From: Luscinia megarhynchos
Lineage: Eukaryota > Chordata > Aves > Passeriformes > Turdidae
Direction: 5' to 3'
DNA: 64,000 nt
NCBI GenBank assembly: GCA_034336665.1
Contig: JAPFBE010000003.1
Coordinates: 58,571,352-58,635,351 of the forward strand
Shown here: positions 21,926-34,660 of the stretch, in pieces
Layout of the letters: each line of letters begins with the position of its first letter
How positions within the stretch are numbered: the first letter of the stretch is position 1
The notes under the pieces: generated by a model
What the model was told of the DNA's origin: nothing
What the model saw: the letters and a program-made list of their open reading frames with translations, nothing else
Databases searched by the model: none
Program-made: the position numbers and the translations under genes

Positions 21926-24900
21926 AGAGCTGTCTTCTGTTTTCAACTTCATCTTTTTTTTTTTTTTGTAACCTGTGTCCCCAGTAAAGAGTTAGTGTAA
22001 AGCTCAAGCAGAAGTAAATCTAAAGTGCTCTAGTCCAAGGAGAAATACTTACACTTTGAGATGGTCTAATCAGGATCAGAATTTCCCTGGTACAGAATTT
22101 TCCAATGTGTGTTTGTTGCCTTTTTTATTTGTTTGTTTTGCTTTAAATTGTCCATTGACCTAAGAAATACAGTTATTGTAGCTAACAATACTGTTATAAC
22201 ACACAGTGACAAAATCCAGATAACTCGAAGTTGGGCTGACACTTGATCCTTTACTCACACTATTGTTCCATAATATTTTTTCCTCCATGACATCATCAAC
22301 TATGAAAGTGCCAACATTTTTTTAACTGCTTAGCCTTTCCTTCCTTCATGCTATAACCTTTATGTTTAAAAATAGCTTTTCCCCCTCTTTTTCTTTAATT
22401 TGTTTTAAAATTTAGCGTACATTTCAAGAGGAACCTGGTGACCATGTGAAAATGTTTAACATCTGTGCTTTGCCACCACATATTCCAAGTAGTTGTCACA
22501 TACATTTATCTGCAGGGGTACAATGACATTTTTCTCAGCAGCTGTATCCATGACAACAACTGGGAAGGTCCATGCCTCCCCTTTAGTTTTCAGAAGAATG
22601 TGAATTCTTACCTTCCTAGTGAAAGGCCTCGAAGCAAAAGCTGTGTGATTCTAATAATGACATATTCAGTCATTCAATAATGACCACTCCCAACTGTTTT
22701 GGTATTGAGAAGTACAGAGAGAAGAGCAAGTGTCTGTTTTATGACCTGCTCTAATCAAGGAGGAATCATGGAAGTATTTGAAAAAAGGGTACTCAGGGAG
22801 TTTGTTTTATTTTCAGTATGGAAATCTATACAAGGTATGTAATTTAAACACTTATGTTCAGAGATATAGGGAAGAGTTTATCATTTCAAAAGGCAGTTTT
22901 GTACCACAACAGAACTGTTCTCCCTGTGTGCCTAACAATCAAAATTGCTCCCGAGTAGTGCTCTGTCTGTCTGCCAATGTCATCTTTAAATCCAGTGAAC
23001 AGTGTGTAAAGTAGTACAGAAGTAGTAGTTGGGTCAGCTCTTAAAAGAACACTCAGCATCCAGCAAATCCAAGTGACTCATTTGCATGCCTAAATGGGAC
23101 TTGTTGGTGCTGAATGCTTTTGAAAATTTGGGAGTGTTTAAAGCAGTCTGTTATAATGATCAGAGCAGAAGATGGAGAGTAAAACAAGTAACTTTATTTT
23201 GCCTTAAACAGAAATCTGAGTTCAAGGACAAAGCTAATATTCATACCCTGACAATGTGTGGGCTGCCAAAAAGCAGTAATTTCTTAGGAGATGGGATTTT
23301 GATTGTTGTGAAAATGAAGGTATAAGACTTACTGCCTTGGGATATTTAGTATCCCTTTTGATACTTCACGGTGTCAAAGCATACTTTGTATGCTGTTCTC
23401 ACAAGTAGTTTCTGGACCTCCAAGAAGAGCCAATTTATACCAGATTTTCAGATCACTTATTGCTTTAGGAAGCAAGAAACACTATGACAGATGGTAGAAG
23501 TGTTTAAATTGATTTTTTCATAGTTACCTGTACAAATACTGTCTATTTTTTCAGCAGATGAATGGGAGTGTGAGAAGTAAGATAGAAGACAGCTTGCTTA
23601 CCGTTTTCTGCCTCTTGCTTCCTGGTGAGGAGTGGGGAGAGGAAGGGGAATCGGTATCTTTAGTTATTGGTTAATTCCAGGAGAACAGAGAAGCCATAGA
23701 AAAGATGGAAGGAGATGGAAGGGCTTCTGAAGAACATGTTCACTTGAGGAAAGCCCTGAGAATTGCCAGTGTACAAAAAGATTTACCCTTACCTCTTTTA
23801 GGTAGCTTGGGAGATATTTGTATTCGAAACTTTTAAATGTTTCACTTGGTAGTTCTAAATTTTCACTATTTATAGGTTTATTATACATTATAATGAAGTA
23901 TTATTTCCAGGGTTCAGAGTTGTTTTGTGCCTTTTGCTATGCATACCTGGAGAGAAAGGAAGTGGAGGCTGGCTGCCTAATGGTTCTGTTATGCTACTAA
24001 ACCTCAGTTCATGACTGTTTAGGCTAAGATCAAAAGCTTTTCCATTCCCAGGCAAGAAGAAGAAGAAGAGGCAGCTATGACAAACTCAGGAATCCCAAAG
24101 GACAACCTGGATCCTCCTCTAGAGAGACATCATTACCCAAAAGAGAGAACAGCATGTCTGGAGAGGCTGTTACAAAGCAATTACATGGAAAATCTTTCTG
24201 TTTACCCATCAGGGCATACACAAGCCTGGCTTATCTGATGATTTGTGAGAGAAGTTGGAGGCAAGATAGAAGCCCTTGGGAAGGGGAGAGAGAGCCAGAT
24301 TTACATGGGTTTTGGAGTGGAATAAAGAAAAGTCTTTTCTACCTCATTATGAGGCTTCTGAACTGTTCCATGAGAGGAAGATCAAACAACTTCTTGCTGG
24401 AAAGGATGTTGGGATGATGTCTGTTTTGTTCTGGGCTCCCAGACTCCCAGCAAAAGACTGCTGTAGATCTGCCTCAGTGATTCAAACCCCAAAACTTTAA
24501 TCTTTTCTTGTGAACAGCTTCTTGTGAATTTTAGTGAATGAAGTAAATGGAAGTTCCTTATCTTGACAAATTCAGGGGTATGATAGAGAATATGACCCTC
24601 TTATCCTTGCAGGAAATGAAAAAAGCCTTGGAAACCAATTAATCAGAAAAGCAATTAAAAAGAGATCACTTCTGTTGCATGAGCATAGTTGCCTTTAAGA
24701 GAACCTCGATTTTGATTTTGTAAATTAAAGTGGCAGAGTAAGAACTGGCTATCCTTTTTGAAGATGCAGTTGCTTGAGTAGTTTATTATTGTGGGACTTG
24801 TGAAATGTCCCTGGTTATGTATCCACAGACACCTTCTATTGGAAGCGTTTCACCAGAAGAAATGCAGTAAGTGTCCATGAGTTTTCAGTAAAATGTCCCC

Positions 24901-27900
24901 AGAGAATGACCTTTGGATGTAGCACATTGCCTGGGAATCTGCCAGGCATTTAAGGTTCCTCTCTGTTTCTCAGCTATGGGTTGGAGAGATCAGCTTCCCT
25001 TTTCTGGAACTGATGGGGGGGAACTGATGGGCAGCACCTGCCACAGCGAGTCAGCAGGGCTGGATTGGCATTGGCCATGGCATTCCTGCACCTGTCAGGA
25101 GTGGGTGGCAGCCAACCTTTGACAGTGTCAAAGGAAATAACAATTCAAGAATAGTGGCACACTCTGCACTCAGTATTATACTGCTGTGCCTTGAGTTAGT
25201 GCCCTAGGAATCTCCTCCCATGTCTGTTATTGGGAGCGCTGTGCTTGCTTCTGTTCCATAGCTGCTTTTTCTTTTAGCTTCTACATTTGTTACGTCATTT
25301 CATTGCAAATGATGTTTGGTTTATGCTGAATGCATACCTGATGGAACTACTCATTTGAGTTCTTGGTCTCTATGCCAATAAACAATATACCTTGGCAGCA
25401 CCCAGCATTTTTTCCCAGTGAACGTGTCAATGGTTTCAGGGACTGGATGGCAGTAAAAACTCATGGATGACCTTGAAATAGGTGTATTTTCAATGATCAC
25501 TCCCCTTTGTTGTTGTTCCTCCCCCCCCCCCCCCCCCTTAGTATCTTTTCATCCTACAAATTTATCAAAGCCAGAAACATAAGTTTTCTGAGAAAAAACT
25601 GTATGGAACCATAATTCAGTACTTCAATGAACTTCTTAGTTTCAAACCTCAATATTGCTTCAGTGAATCAATTTATCAAGAGAACAGGCTATTTCACTAG
25701 AAAGATCTGAAAGAGGGATAATTAACTCTGTAGCTGGTTCTGTCTGTCTGTCTTTTGTCCAATGAAGTCTGGAAGCAACTTAATAGATTATAAAGTATTT
25801 AAATTTAATTATCTAAAATTGCTTTCCTTAATTCCATTCACTTTACATGTTGTAACACTGAATTAGTATATATTCTGTTCAGAGCTGCTAATGAACTACA
25901 TTCTCTCTACCTGGTTACTCCTAGGCTTCTCTAATAAAATAATGAACTAATAACCTTCAGAGTTGAGGTACAGCAGATGTATCTGGAAAGGTGTCTGGTA
26001 ATAATGGTGATAAACAAAACAGATCGTCATCTGTTTTGTTGCAGATAACAAACAGTGTAACAGTGAAAAAGAATCTGAACTATAGGGTTTTTTGGGGGGT
26101 TTTCTTTGAGAAAAAGGGAGTCTATTTTTTGGTAACAATATAATTTTCCAGATAAGCCTTCTGCCACTTAAGTTCACAGTCTACATATCATGTCCATGCA
26201 ACATTTATTAAGAGAGTTTTTTTGAGTAATTGCTTCATAAATGCAAATATTAATACATTTTTCATTAGAGAATTCATACTTCTTATAATGCTTTGCCTTC
26301 AAGAAATTGCTTTATTATGCAAATAAATATAGATAATATCTGTCATCTGAAATGCTTTTAACCATGAGTCTGAATATAAAACCATAGTGCTTTTAGAGGT
26401 GAAGATAGACTGTCAGAAAATCTATATGAAAAATTAATTAAAAAGCTATTTTACTAAACCAAATTGTTTTACATAAAAGTTGTGCAATACGTACAGCTAA
26501 CATAAGATAATATAGGGAAATGCAGCTTTTGTGTTGTGTATGTGATTATCTCTTTTATAATCTCTAGAAGGAGTAGTTAAGATGGGATCATGTCCCTTTA
26601 TTTCAGTGACACCAAGGTTAGTCATCTACTTTGTTATCCACATTCCCTCTATAGCTAGTGGAAAGAAAAAGATGCTTCTGCAAAGCAATTTCTCTCATTT
26701 GCAACCCTCATCTTTTGGGCTTCCCTTTTATTTTTCATTACTTTCTATTTTCTGGCCAGATTTTACTTTTTTCAGTCAGTGATAGGAGTTGCTAATGTGA
26801 TGCTTGATGGGTCAGGGATTTCTATAGGGTGTTGCTGCTTCCCTTATCCCTCTTCACAGTAATTGAGTTTGGATGTGTACTAGCCATTCATTCTCTTCTG
26901 CTGTAATGTACATAAGTGCTCCAGGTAGTTGGAAATGATCAATTCTGCTTCCAAAAAGGTGACAGGTTTGGTGCTCAGTAGGAAGGGAGTTACCAAGTCC
27001 TACCTAGCATTTAGGTCACCTCCTAAAATGCTGTATTAATTACCTTAGAAGAGCGGGTCAAATAAGAACCTAAACAAGGGAGCTGTGTATTTGGATAGCA
27101 AGAGCAATTCAATCACAAATAACTTTCTGAATGCTCATGATCAGGTTTTCACTCCCTGTTCAAGGCAAATCTCACAGATCTAATCTTTCTCATGCCCTTT
27201 CCCACTACATGAAAATGACTTTTAATAGGGTAGTTCTACAAATTTAAGATTACTGTGTAGAAGTACAGTGTCAAGTGTTTTGTAATTTATTTTGTTAATA
27301 TCTTCATGGAAGGTATGTATGGGAAAGGGAATTGCATTTTCATTTACTAAGTATATCGGTGAATTGAATTTACACAAGACTTAGGAGCTCAGCTGACTTC
27401 TGCAGAGGCAAACACTGTATATTAGGAATTAAAATTGTTTGCAGAATAGAGAAAATGTATCTTGTAAAGAACACCTGAGCCATTTTTCTTTCCTTATGCA
27501 TAAGTAAATAGATAAAATGTGTAGAAGAGGCACATTTAATGACAACAAAGGCAAGTGCCATTCCTTGTTGCTGGAATATAAATAACTGATTTTTCTTTAT
27601 TAGAAGGTTGCTTTAATCAACTCCTGGTTTAGACAAGAAAAGATATGATTTTTTTAAAATATAGGCACTAGTTAAAGGGGCTATTAGAAGCTTTTGGGGT
27701 GTAGACAAGTTAAGGTGTCATGTCAAGTGGTTGAGGTGACCTGGGAAGGCAGAAGGCTTCTGTTCAGTAAATATTACAGTATTTTCACTTCCTCATGTTG
27801 CTTCCATGCTTTTTCCTACCATCCCTTCACTCCAGTGTGTTTGGACTTCAGTCACTTGTGTCATTGCATCCACCCTCCTTTTTTCTTCCTATATGTCATT

Positions 27901-30581
27901 ATCCTCCCTTTTCTGTATTTTGGGTTCCCACCTGTGTCACTTGTGCCTTTCATATTTCAGCCCTTAAATTACCCATAGGATGGAGGTCATCCAGTGCAAG
28001 GAGGCTTTTGTGGGAACATGAAAGGTGCTGGGAGATTAGCAGAAACGCTTTCTTTTCTGTGTTTCATTTATTTTCTTTATAACCCCCCCACCTCTTACCT
28101 GACTCCCTGGGCAGACAGCAAGGAGGAGCAGGAGTGGTTGCTCCCTCCTTCAACTCCTGGATGGTTCAGTCTCGTCTTTCCCTACAGTTTGAGCCATGCC
28201 AATACTGATAAGAAATGCAGATGTTTAAAAATATCTCAAAGAGCTGAAAATATTTGGAGTGTAGCTTTTTATTTACTCGTAGATGGAAATTCTCTTTTCC
28301 TTCAAAATGTGCTCATGGAACATCTGAAACTGGAAGCTCAAAATATTGCTTTATATAGCAGCATTTCACTCTGCAGTTTAACCAATCGGGTGAATTCTTT
28401 CTATATTAGATTATGTGGGGAGTAATAAATCTGACTGAGGGCAGTGGCATATAAAAACCTCGAGAGGCAGAATAGCCACAGTACATACTTGAAATCTTCT
28501 GTTTTGCAGATTTGTGGGAAAACTCCTGGAAAATAAGAGTTAGACTAGACTTTTGGTTTTGTTGAAGACGTAGTTCTAGAGATCAGTGAAGCAGTAAGTA
28601 TTGTAAAAATATTAAGCTTGTTAACTCCTAGCTATGTATCTATAAAACCAGGTTTCTCTATAAAGGCAAATGTGTAGTAGAATGATGGATTTTAACTGAG
28701 CTAATATAAGCAGTAACATATAAGTTCAGTATACTTGTGCAGTGAGCATCATTTCTTCTAAAACAGATGTGTTTTATAATCAACAGTATGTTGGAGGAAA
28801 GCACACTGATTTCAGTATTTCTCAGCTCTTCTGGTTTTATGTCTATTAATGCTTTATCTTTCATTTCATTGCCATTTTTTTATTATATTTTTGTATTAAT
28901 CTACAGCTGTCTTTCTTTGTGTAGTACATGCCATTATCTGTAACTGATTTACCTTAGTATAAGCAGTGGATATTTTGTTATTTGTGTAGCACCTGTCTTC
29001 TTAAATTTGCTTTAATTGGAGGTATATAAATGTCACTTGCCTGAAGCTATTTTATCCTGTTCCTCATAGTGTTTTCTTCTCAAACTTTTCATACTCACCA
29101 ACAATAGCAAAGATCCAGAATATTGCTGTGCAGGAATCAAACTTACATCTTTGTGTTGCTGCTGGAGGTACAAAAATATTATCCTAGTTTTGATCCAAAT
29201 TTTTATGGAGATGAAAATGATTAGTGATGAATGTTTAGTGTAAAACATTGCATAATGAGTTATTACAAGAGAAATGCTCCATGGTTTGTGGCTGCCTTCA
29301 TACTAATTTTCTTAATTATTATGTCAATTAAAAAAAATACATACTGGCAACAGCTAGATCATCAGCTTTCTCTTTAATCTTTTTACACAAAAGTCAGATA
29401 CTTTAAATCTTTACTGAAATAACTATGTACTTGACGTTGTTGGAACAGGTATTTAGAACCTGTCAAGGAAAGTATTATGCTATGTTGCTGAATACTTACT
29501 GATGTGTACTAGTAGTAGAAAAATTGGTAGTTTAAAATACTTTATTTTCAAAGCACAATGAAGCAAGATAAATTGCCTGCTGAACACACAGCTGCATTCT
29601 TCTTTTACCTAAGTTACTATTAAATGTCAGCTCTTAGCATTGCATAGTATTAACAATTAAACAGGTTTGGTTTATTGATGTTTCTATTATTATGCATATT
29701 CTGTCTGCATTGCTATGAAGCTGGCATGTCCTCTGAAATCATTATCGTCAAAAATATCTTATTTAAATTGTTCATTTCATTAAAGAGTTCTAGTAAAAAA
29801 TTGTAAAATACTAAACAAAATTAAATCAAAGAAAAAGTTTCCCATCTCAGTCTTGACTAAGTTTTCCATGTAAGTACTACAAGAAGTACTGTAAAAATGG
29901 AAGCCTATTTGGAATCAATGAAGTATTCCCCCAGGAGAAAGGAAAGGTTTATATTATGTTATCTTGTACTATCATATAGATGAACATACAGACTTCCAAA
30001 AGATTAGCACAGATTAAGCACATAGGTTGTCTCTGTGATGCTTGTGTGGTTATGGAAGATACCCTTGTCAGAATGTAAAGTGAAAATGCTGGATAAGGAA
30101 ACAAAGGGAAGACCTGAAATGAATCCATCAAAAAAGTGCACAAGTAAATGCTTTGCATTGTTTGCAGGAGATTTTGGTCAATTCAAACTTGTATGAAAGC
30201 CATGAAAACTATCAAGTTCCATTGTACAATGGAGCTTTTCCTGGTCCTATGTTTGATACGTCTGCCTTGCTAAAGAAGTTACTCCAGTGTAGTTAACTAA
30301 TGAGGTAGCATGACTTGCTAGCATGTTTGGAAATTCCATCTGTTTTTTTCTCATCTCAGCTTCACTGGAGAGCATATTTTATCAGAAAGCTTACCATTTT
30401 TCTGTGGTTTGGACAGGGTTTTACAAAACCATTAGGAATTGCACTTTCCTCTGATTTCAAGCGAGGTTTTGCAAGTTCTTTTTCTTTTGTGTCTTTATTG
30501 CAATGTTTTTCACTCAAACTACCAGAATGGTGAAGCCATACTGATTCTGTTAATTATTGGTATCTGCATTCAGAGATGAAT
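21926..30581. other. DGKH intron 1, no gene recognised
   Basis: AT-rich intron of about 8.7 kb. Visible items are a C17 tract at 25521-25537, a TCTG run near 25740-25752 and a pyrimidine-rich stretch at about 27780-28190 with acceptor-like CAG ends but no matching exon. I find no LTR, CR1 tail or protein-like frame here. Confidence 0.5.
25521..25537 (+). repeat. C17 homopolymer
   Basis: Seventeen uninterrupted C residues (G17 on the other strand) preceded by TGTTGTTGTTCCT. It can form i-motif or G-quadruplex-like structures in principle and is prone to length error. Confidence 0.9.
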
Positions 30582-30650
30582 CATAGAATCATACAATATT
30601 CTGAGTGGGAAGGGACTCACAAATTAGTGCCACCCATTGTGCTTTGCTTT
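30582..30650 (-). mobile_element. CR1 LINE 3' terminus
   Basis: The plus strand shows TCATAGAATCATACAATATT, then CTGAGTGGGAAGGGACTCAC. This is the reverse complement of the CR1 tail variant that ends in the repeated ATTCTATG octamer. About 65 bp is recognisable. Confidence 0.8.
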
Positions 30651-32504
30651 GATGTTTTTTGGTTTGTTTTCTTTAAATTTATTTTATGTTGGCGCTGCCA
30701 TTTGCTTCTCTTAATTATGCTGGTGCAGTTTTATGGTTTTCTCTGTAAATGAGATCTTTGACATGATCTGAGATGAAAATAAATTAAGAATTAATTTTTT
30801 TTTTAAACTTGGTTATTTCATAGATCCAGGCTGAATCCCAATAGCTGACAGAGGGGTGAAATACAGATCAGTATATGGGTGATGGAGAACAGGAAGGAGA
30901 GGGTGAGCATCTTTAGGCTGAGTTTGCACGCAGGAGTCAACCTGTTGTGCAACCAAGTTAAGTTTCCTACCTTGTCAAGAGAGGGAGGAAGATGCCTCTG
31001 AAGGCCTCCAGAGGGAGATCCTGTCCACCTCAGTTGAAATGCCTCAAGTTTTAAGAGGATTCAGAGTAAACCTTATAGTATAATTAAGATTACCAGTAAA
31101 TTCCATATCGGCTGCTGCAGTTCCATCATTAAAAATGTCTAAAATTAAGTGGATTCATTTCCCATGAAAAAAATATATTTAAATTTCCAAGTTATAATAA
31201 TAAGTTTTATTTTAACCTGATGATGCTAAATTTCACTCCTGAGTTCAGATATTCATATTTATAAACATATAACTCCATGTCCCTAAATATATGTGAAACA
31301 GAGAATATGTTTTATTTTCATCTGTGCTCTATGTTGATATCCAGATTGCTATTTAAGGAAATAAACTGTAAAGTAAGGCAAAACAGCTAAAAATAGGACT
31401 CACTAACTAATACACACTCATCCAAGTAGAACATGTGGAAAACTTCCGTTGAGCATGCTGGAGATTTATTTTACCAAAAAAAAAAAAAAGTTAAACTGGG
31501 GGTAAACACAGCCTTTTAACAGAGGAGGGGAGCTACGCTAGTCTCTTAGTTTAAAACTAGCAAGGAAATGGAGAAAGGAAGAGGGAGGTTTGTGCAGCCT
31601 GTATGGTGAACTTGGTCTTGCTCAAAAATAATTGGGGGAAAAAAATTGGGAAGCAGAAGCAAGTGAGAAGAAAGCAGGGATTTTGTCTTAGGGTGTGTCT
31701 GTATATCTATTATTTTCATGCCATGTCAGCCTAGTGGTGAACTTAAATAGAGTATCTCCAGTTGAGCGATTGGAATTTGGGAAATAAATTAGAGATTTCA
31801 TGGTGCCTTTCAACAGCACCATCAGGACAAATACTTTGATTCTGGTTTTTATATTTTTGGCACACATTTTTTAATCCTTTTTTTTTTTGTCAAAGGAAAT
31901 GTTTTCATCTAGGTGGAGCATTTTCTGCCCACTGGTGTTAAGTATTTTATTGGATTATTAGGTCTAATTAAAAAGGTCAGATAAAGGATAAACAATCTGT
32001 TTTGAAATGAGATGGGGGAAAAAGATATTAGCCAAAAAAGTAAATACATTTTGTTGAAAAGGCAGAAGGTTAGAAGGAATGAGTAAGAGGGAAAGACATG
32101 ATCTGTGCTACCAGTGTTGGTTGCTATAACCAAGCAAGTTGGAACAGACCTGCAGTGTACCAGGAAGTGAAGACAAATTATTTGTAGAGCATGAATTGTG
32201 TGGGAAGGAGAATCAAGTCCAATCTTTCTGCTTCATTTAACCTGAGGGCTGAAATTTGTACAAAGGCCTGGTTTAACTGCCATTCTGGGCTATCACTAGA
32301 GCAAGGGTAAGGTTAAAATTTCCATCAAAATAAGGTAGTATCTTGGCAATAGAGTAGATTCCAGTATCTTGGATTGTTTTGTTAATTTAAATCACAGTTT
32401 AATAAGCATACCTCCTTATTTTGGGCCTCTTAATAGTGAAATGTGTCTTCATCACTAGGTTCAGTTCTGGTTTTAGAAATACCAACAGTTTCTGCGGTAC
32501 AAAA
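30651..32504. other. DGKH intron 1, no gene recognised
   Basis: AT-rich intron between two CR1 tails, with an A13 tract near 31480. I see no exon, LTR or structured element. Confidence 0.5.
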
Positions 32505-32755
32505 AGCATAGAAGCACAGAATGGTTTGGGTTGGAAGGCACATTAAAGATCATCCAGTTCCAACCTCCCCACTAGGTCCACTAGACCAGGTTGGTCAGAG
32601 CTCCATTCAGCCTGGCATTGAACAGTTCCAGTGTTGAGGCATCCATGGTTGCTCTGGACAGCAGTACTGAGCAGCTGCTCTGAATTCAGAGGTGGGCCAA
32701 CAGGTTGATGTCTGTCCTGTACCAGGGAGCCCAGAGCTGGGTGCAGCATGAGCAA
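32505..32755 (-). mobile_element. CR1 LINE 3' end, rearranged
   Basis: The plus strand reads AGAATGGTTTGGGTTGGAAG, ATCATCCAGTTCCAACC and CACTAGACCAGGTTGGTCAG, then CCTGGCATTGAACAGTTCCA. This is the reverse complement of the CR1 terminal 150 bp. After about 32650 it leaves the consensus and resumes near CAGAGCTGGGTGCAG. This suggests an internal deletion or rearrangement. It has no coding capacity. Confidence 0.85.
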
Positions 32756-34660
32756 AGGGAAGAATTTTTGCCAACAGTTTTAGTATCTTTGCATTTTTTT
32801 TCAGAAAACTACTTTTGAAGAAGTTTTCATTTGTACATTTTTATGGGATATTGACCTATTGTTCAGGGGAACAATTTCAGTTTATATGGAACATAAAACA
32901 GAGAAAAAGTTTATTTTCTAATTGAGAAAAAAAAAACAGATTAGATGACTGTTACACATTGAGTAAATGATGCTTGGGGACTGGCATGTTTTATTTCCTA
33001 TGAGGTTTTTTTTTTAATTTAAAGCCTGTCCTAACCAGTTTACCAAATAATGTTTCCTTATTCATCCAAAAGAGATCAATTCATCCAAAAGAGATCAACT
33101 GCATGCATAGGTCTATACCTGAGGCATTTTACAGTGTATGAAATTCTGATGCACAGAACTGAGACAGTTGACTGTGCTGATCAATAAAAACATGAAGCGT
33201 GAATTACTTGAGAAAGAATTGAGTGTTTACAATTTGTAGGAAAGCAAGCAAAAAGCAGTAACTTGTAGGAAATAGAGTTGATCACTCTGGAGACAGGCAG
33301 CTCTTGCTATTTGTTGTGAATACTCTGGTTTAGTAATTATAACTCATGTTAATTCAGAAAACAGATGTTAAGCTGATGAGAACAAATCCATTGTTATGTT
33401 TTTCCAGTTCTGTTGTGAAATTTTAGTTCAACTCCAGTAAATAAAGTCCCAGTGCAGTTAGTGGAAACTCCAGGGTAAGAGTCAAATGAAGCCCCCAGAC
33501 TCTGCTCAACTTCCCTTAGTGCTTTACACAGCTGGATGAAACTCTGCATCAGTGAAATGGTGGTGACAACCCTTCCATTTCCCCACAGAATGGGAGCACA
33601 GCTCAAGTACATCAGATGGGATGGTCCAGTGAAGTGGAGATAAATTGGTACTGCACCCAAATCTGCTGCTTGGTTTAATTTTTAAAAAAATAGTTTATTT
33701 ATGCTGTTCTTTGACTCATCTACTTCACCTACTGTCTGTAGTGGATGAAGTACTTCATGATGAAAAGTAGGGGGTCAGCACCTGACATGTGGACTAAAAA
33801 GCCTGTGTTGTCAAGAAAAATTAAATTTAAAAGCATGGGGCAAGGAGTGACATTAGTTTTTTTAAGGTGTAACTAATGATTAAAGCTGGTGTTCCTTGTT
33901 TTAAAAGCATTTTCATTTTTGACTTTTTCTCATATGTTTTGATAGCTTTAAAAAATTTAATACTTGAATCAAATAAAGCAGTTGAGTTAGAGATGTAAAG
34001 AGGCCAGTGAGTAATCCCTGCAAGTAAAAAAGGGTAGATTTTTTTCTTTGCTTCAATTAGCTTTTAGATATTCACTTTCATAAATTTCTAAGCTATGGCC
34101 TATGAATTAATTAGTGCTTTCGGGGACTTTGGAGACAGGAATACAGTGTAGTATCTCTCCTCATTTCCATGCTTGTCAGTATTGAGCAGCAGTGTGAAGA
34201 AGAGGACTAGAAAAAAGAATGGTTAATGTGCTCTGCTGCAGGAAGCAGGCCACAGTCCAAATTAAATTAATTGCATTTTATTTAACTATGTATGTATTTA
34301 TTTATTTACTATCTGGTTCTCTTCATCCAAAATTTACCTTATTCTTGGGATGTAAATTTTGAGGAAGAGATGTGACTGTGTGTGCACATATGCAAATGCA
34401 TTTATATACATACTCAGATATACAGAAATATTTACAAAATAAGCATAGCTGTGTTGCCTTTGCCTGGGATAGAGTGCTTTTTGGTGTTCATTGTGGAGCT
34501 TGAAGATTTCGAGATGACAACACATTTGATAGGGGAGTGCTAGGTTGAATTTATAGCTGTTATTGCTGTTTAGCTGTTAATTGGCAGCTTCTCTGTTTGC
34601 CATGGGGCTTGCTGGCCTGTTAGAGTCTAGTGCTCATTAGTGGCTGCTTTTTGCAGTGGC
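32756..34660. other. DGKH intron 1, no gene recognised
   Basis: AT-rich intron. It contains a 19-bp direct duplication (33061-33098). A less AT-rich stretch at 33405-33655, read on the minus strand, looks faintly like an ancient MIR/CORE-SINE-type sequence. I see no DGKH exon. Confidence 0.5.
33061..33098 (+). repeat. Exact 19-bp tandem duplication
   Basis: TTCATCCAAAAGAGATCAA occurs twice head to tail with no mismatch. The identity implies a fairly recent duplication in an otherwise diverged intron. Confidence 0.9.
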
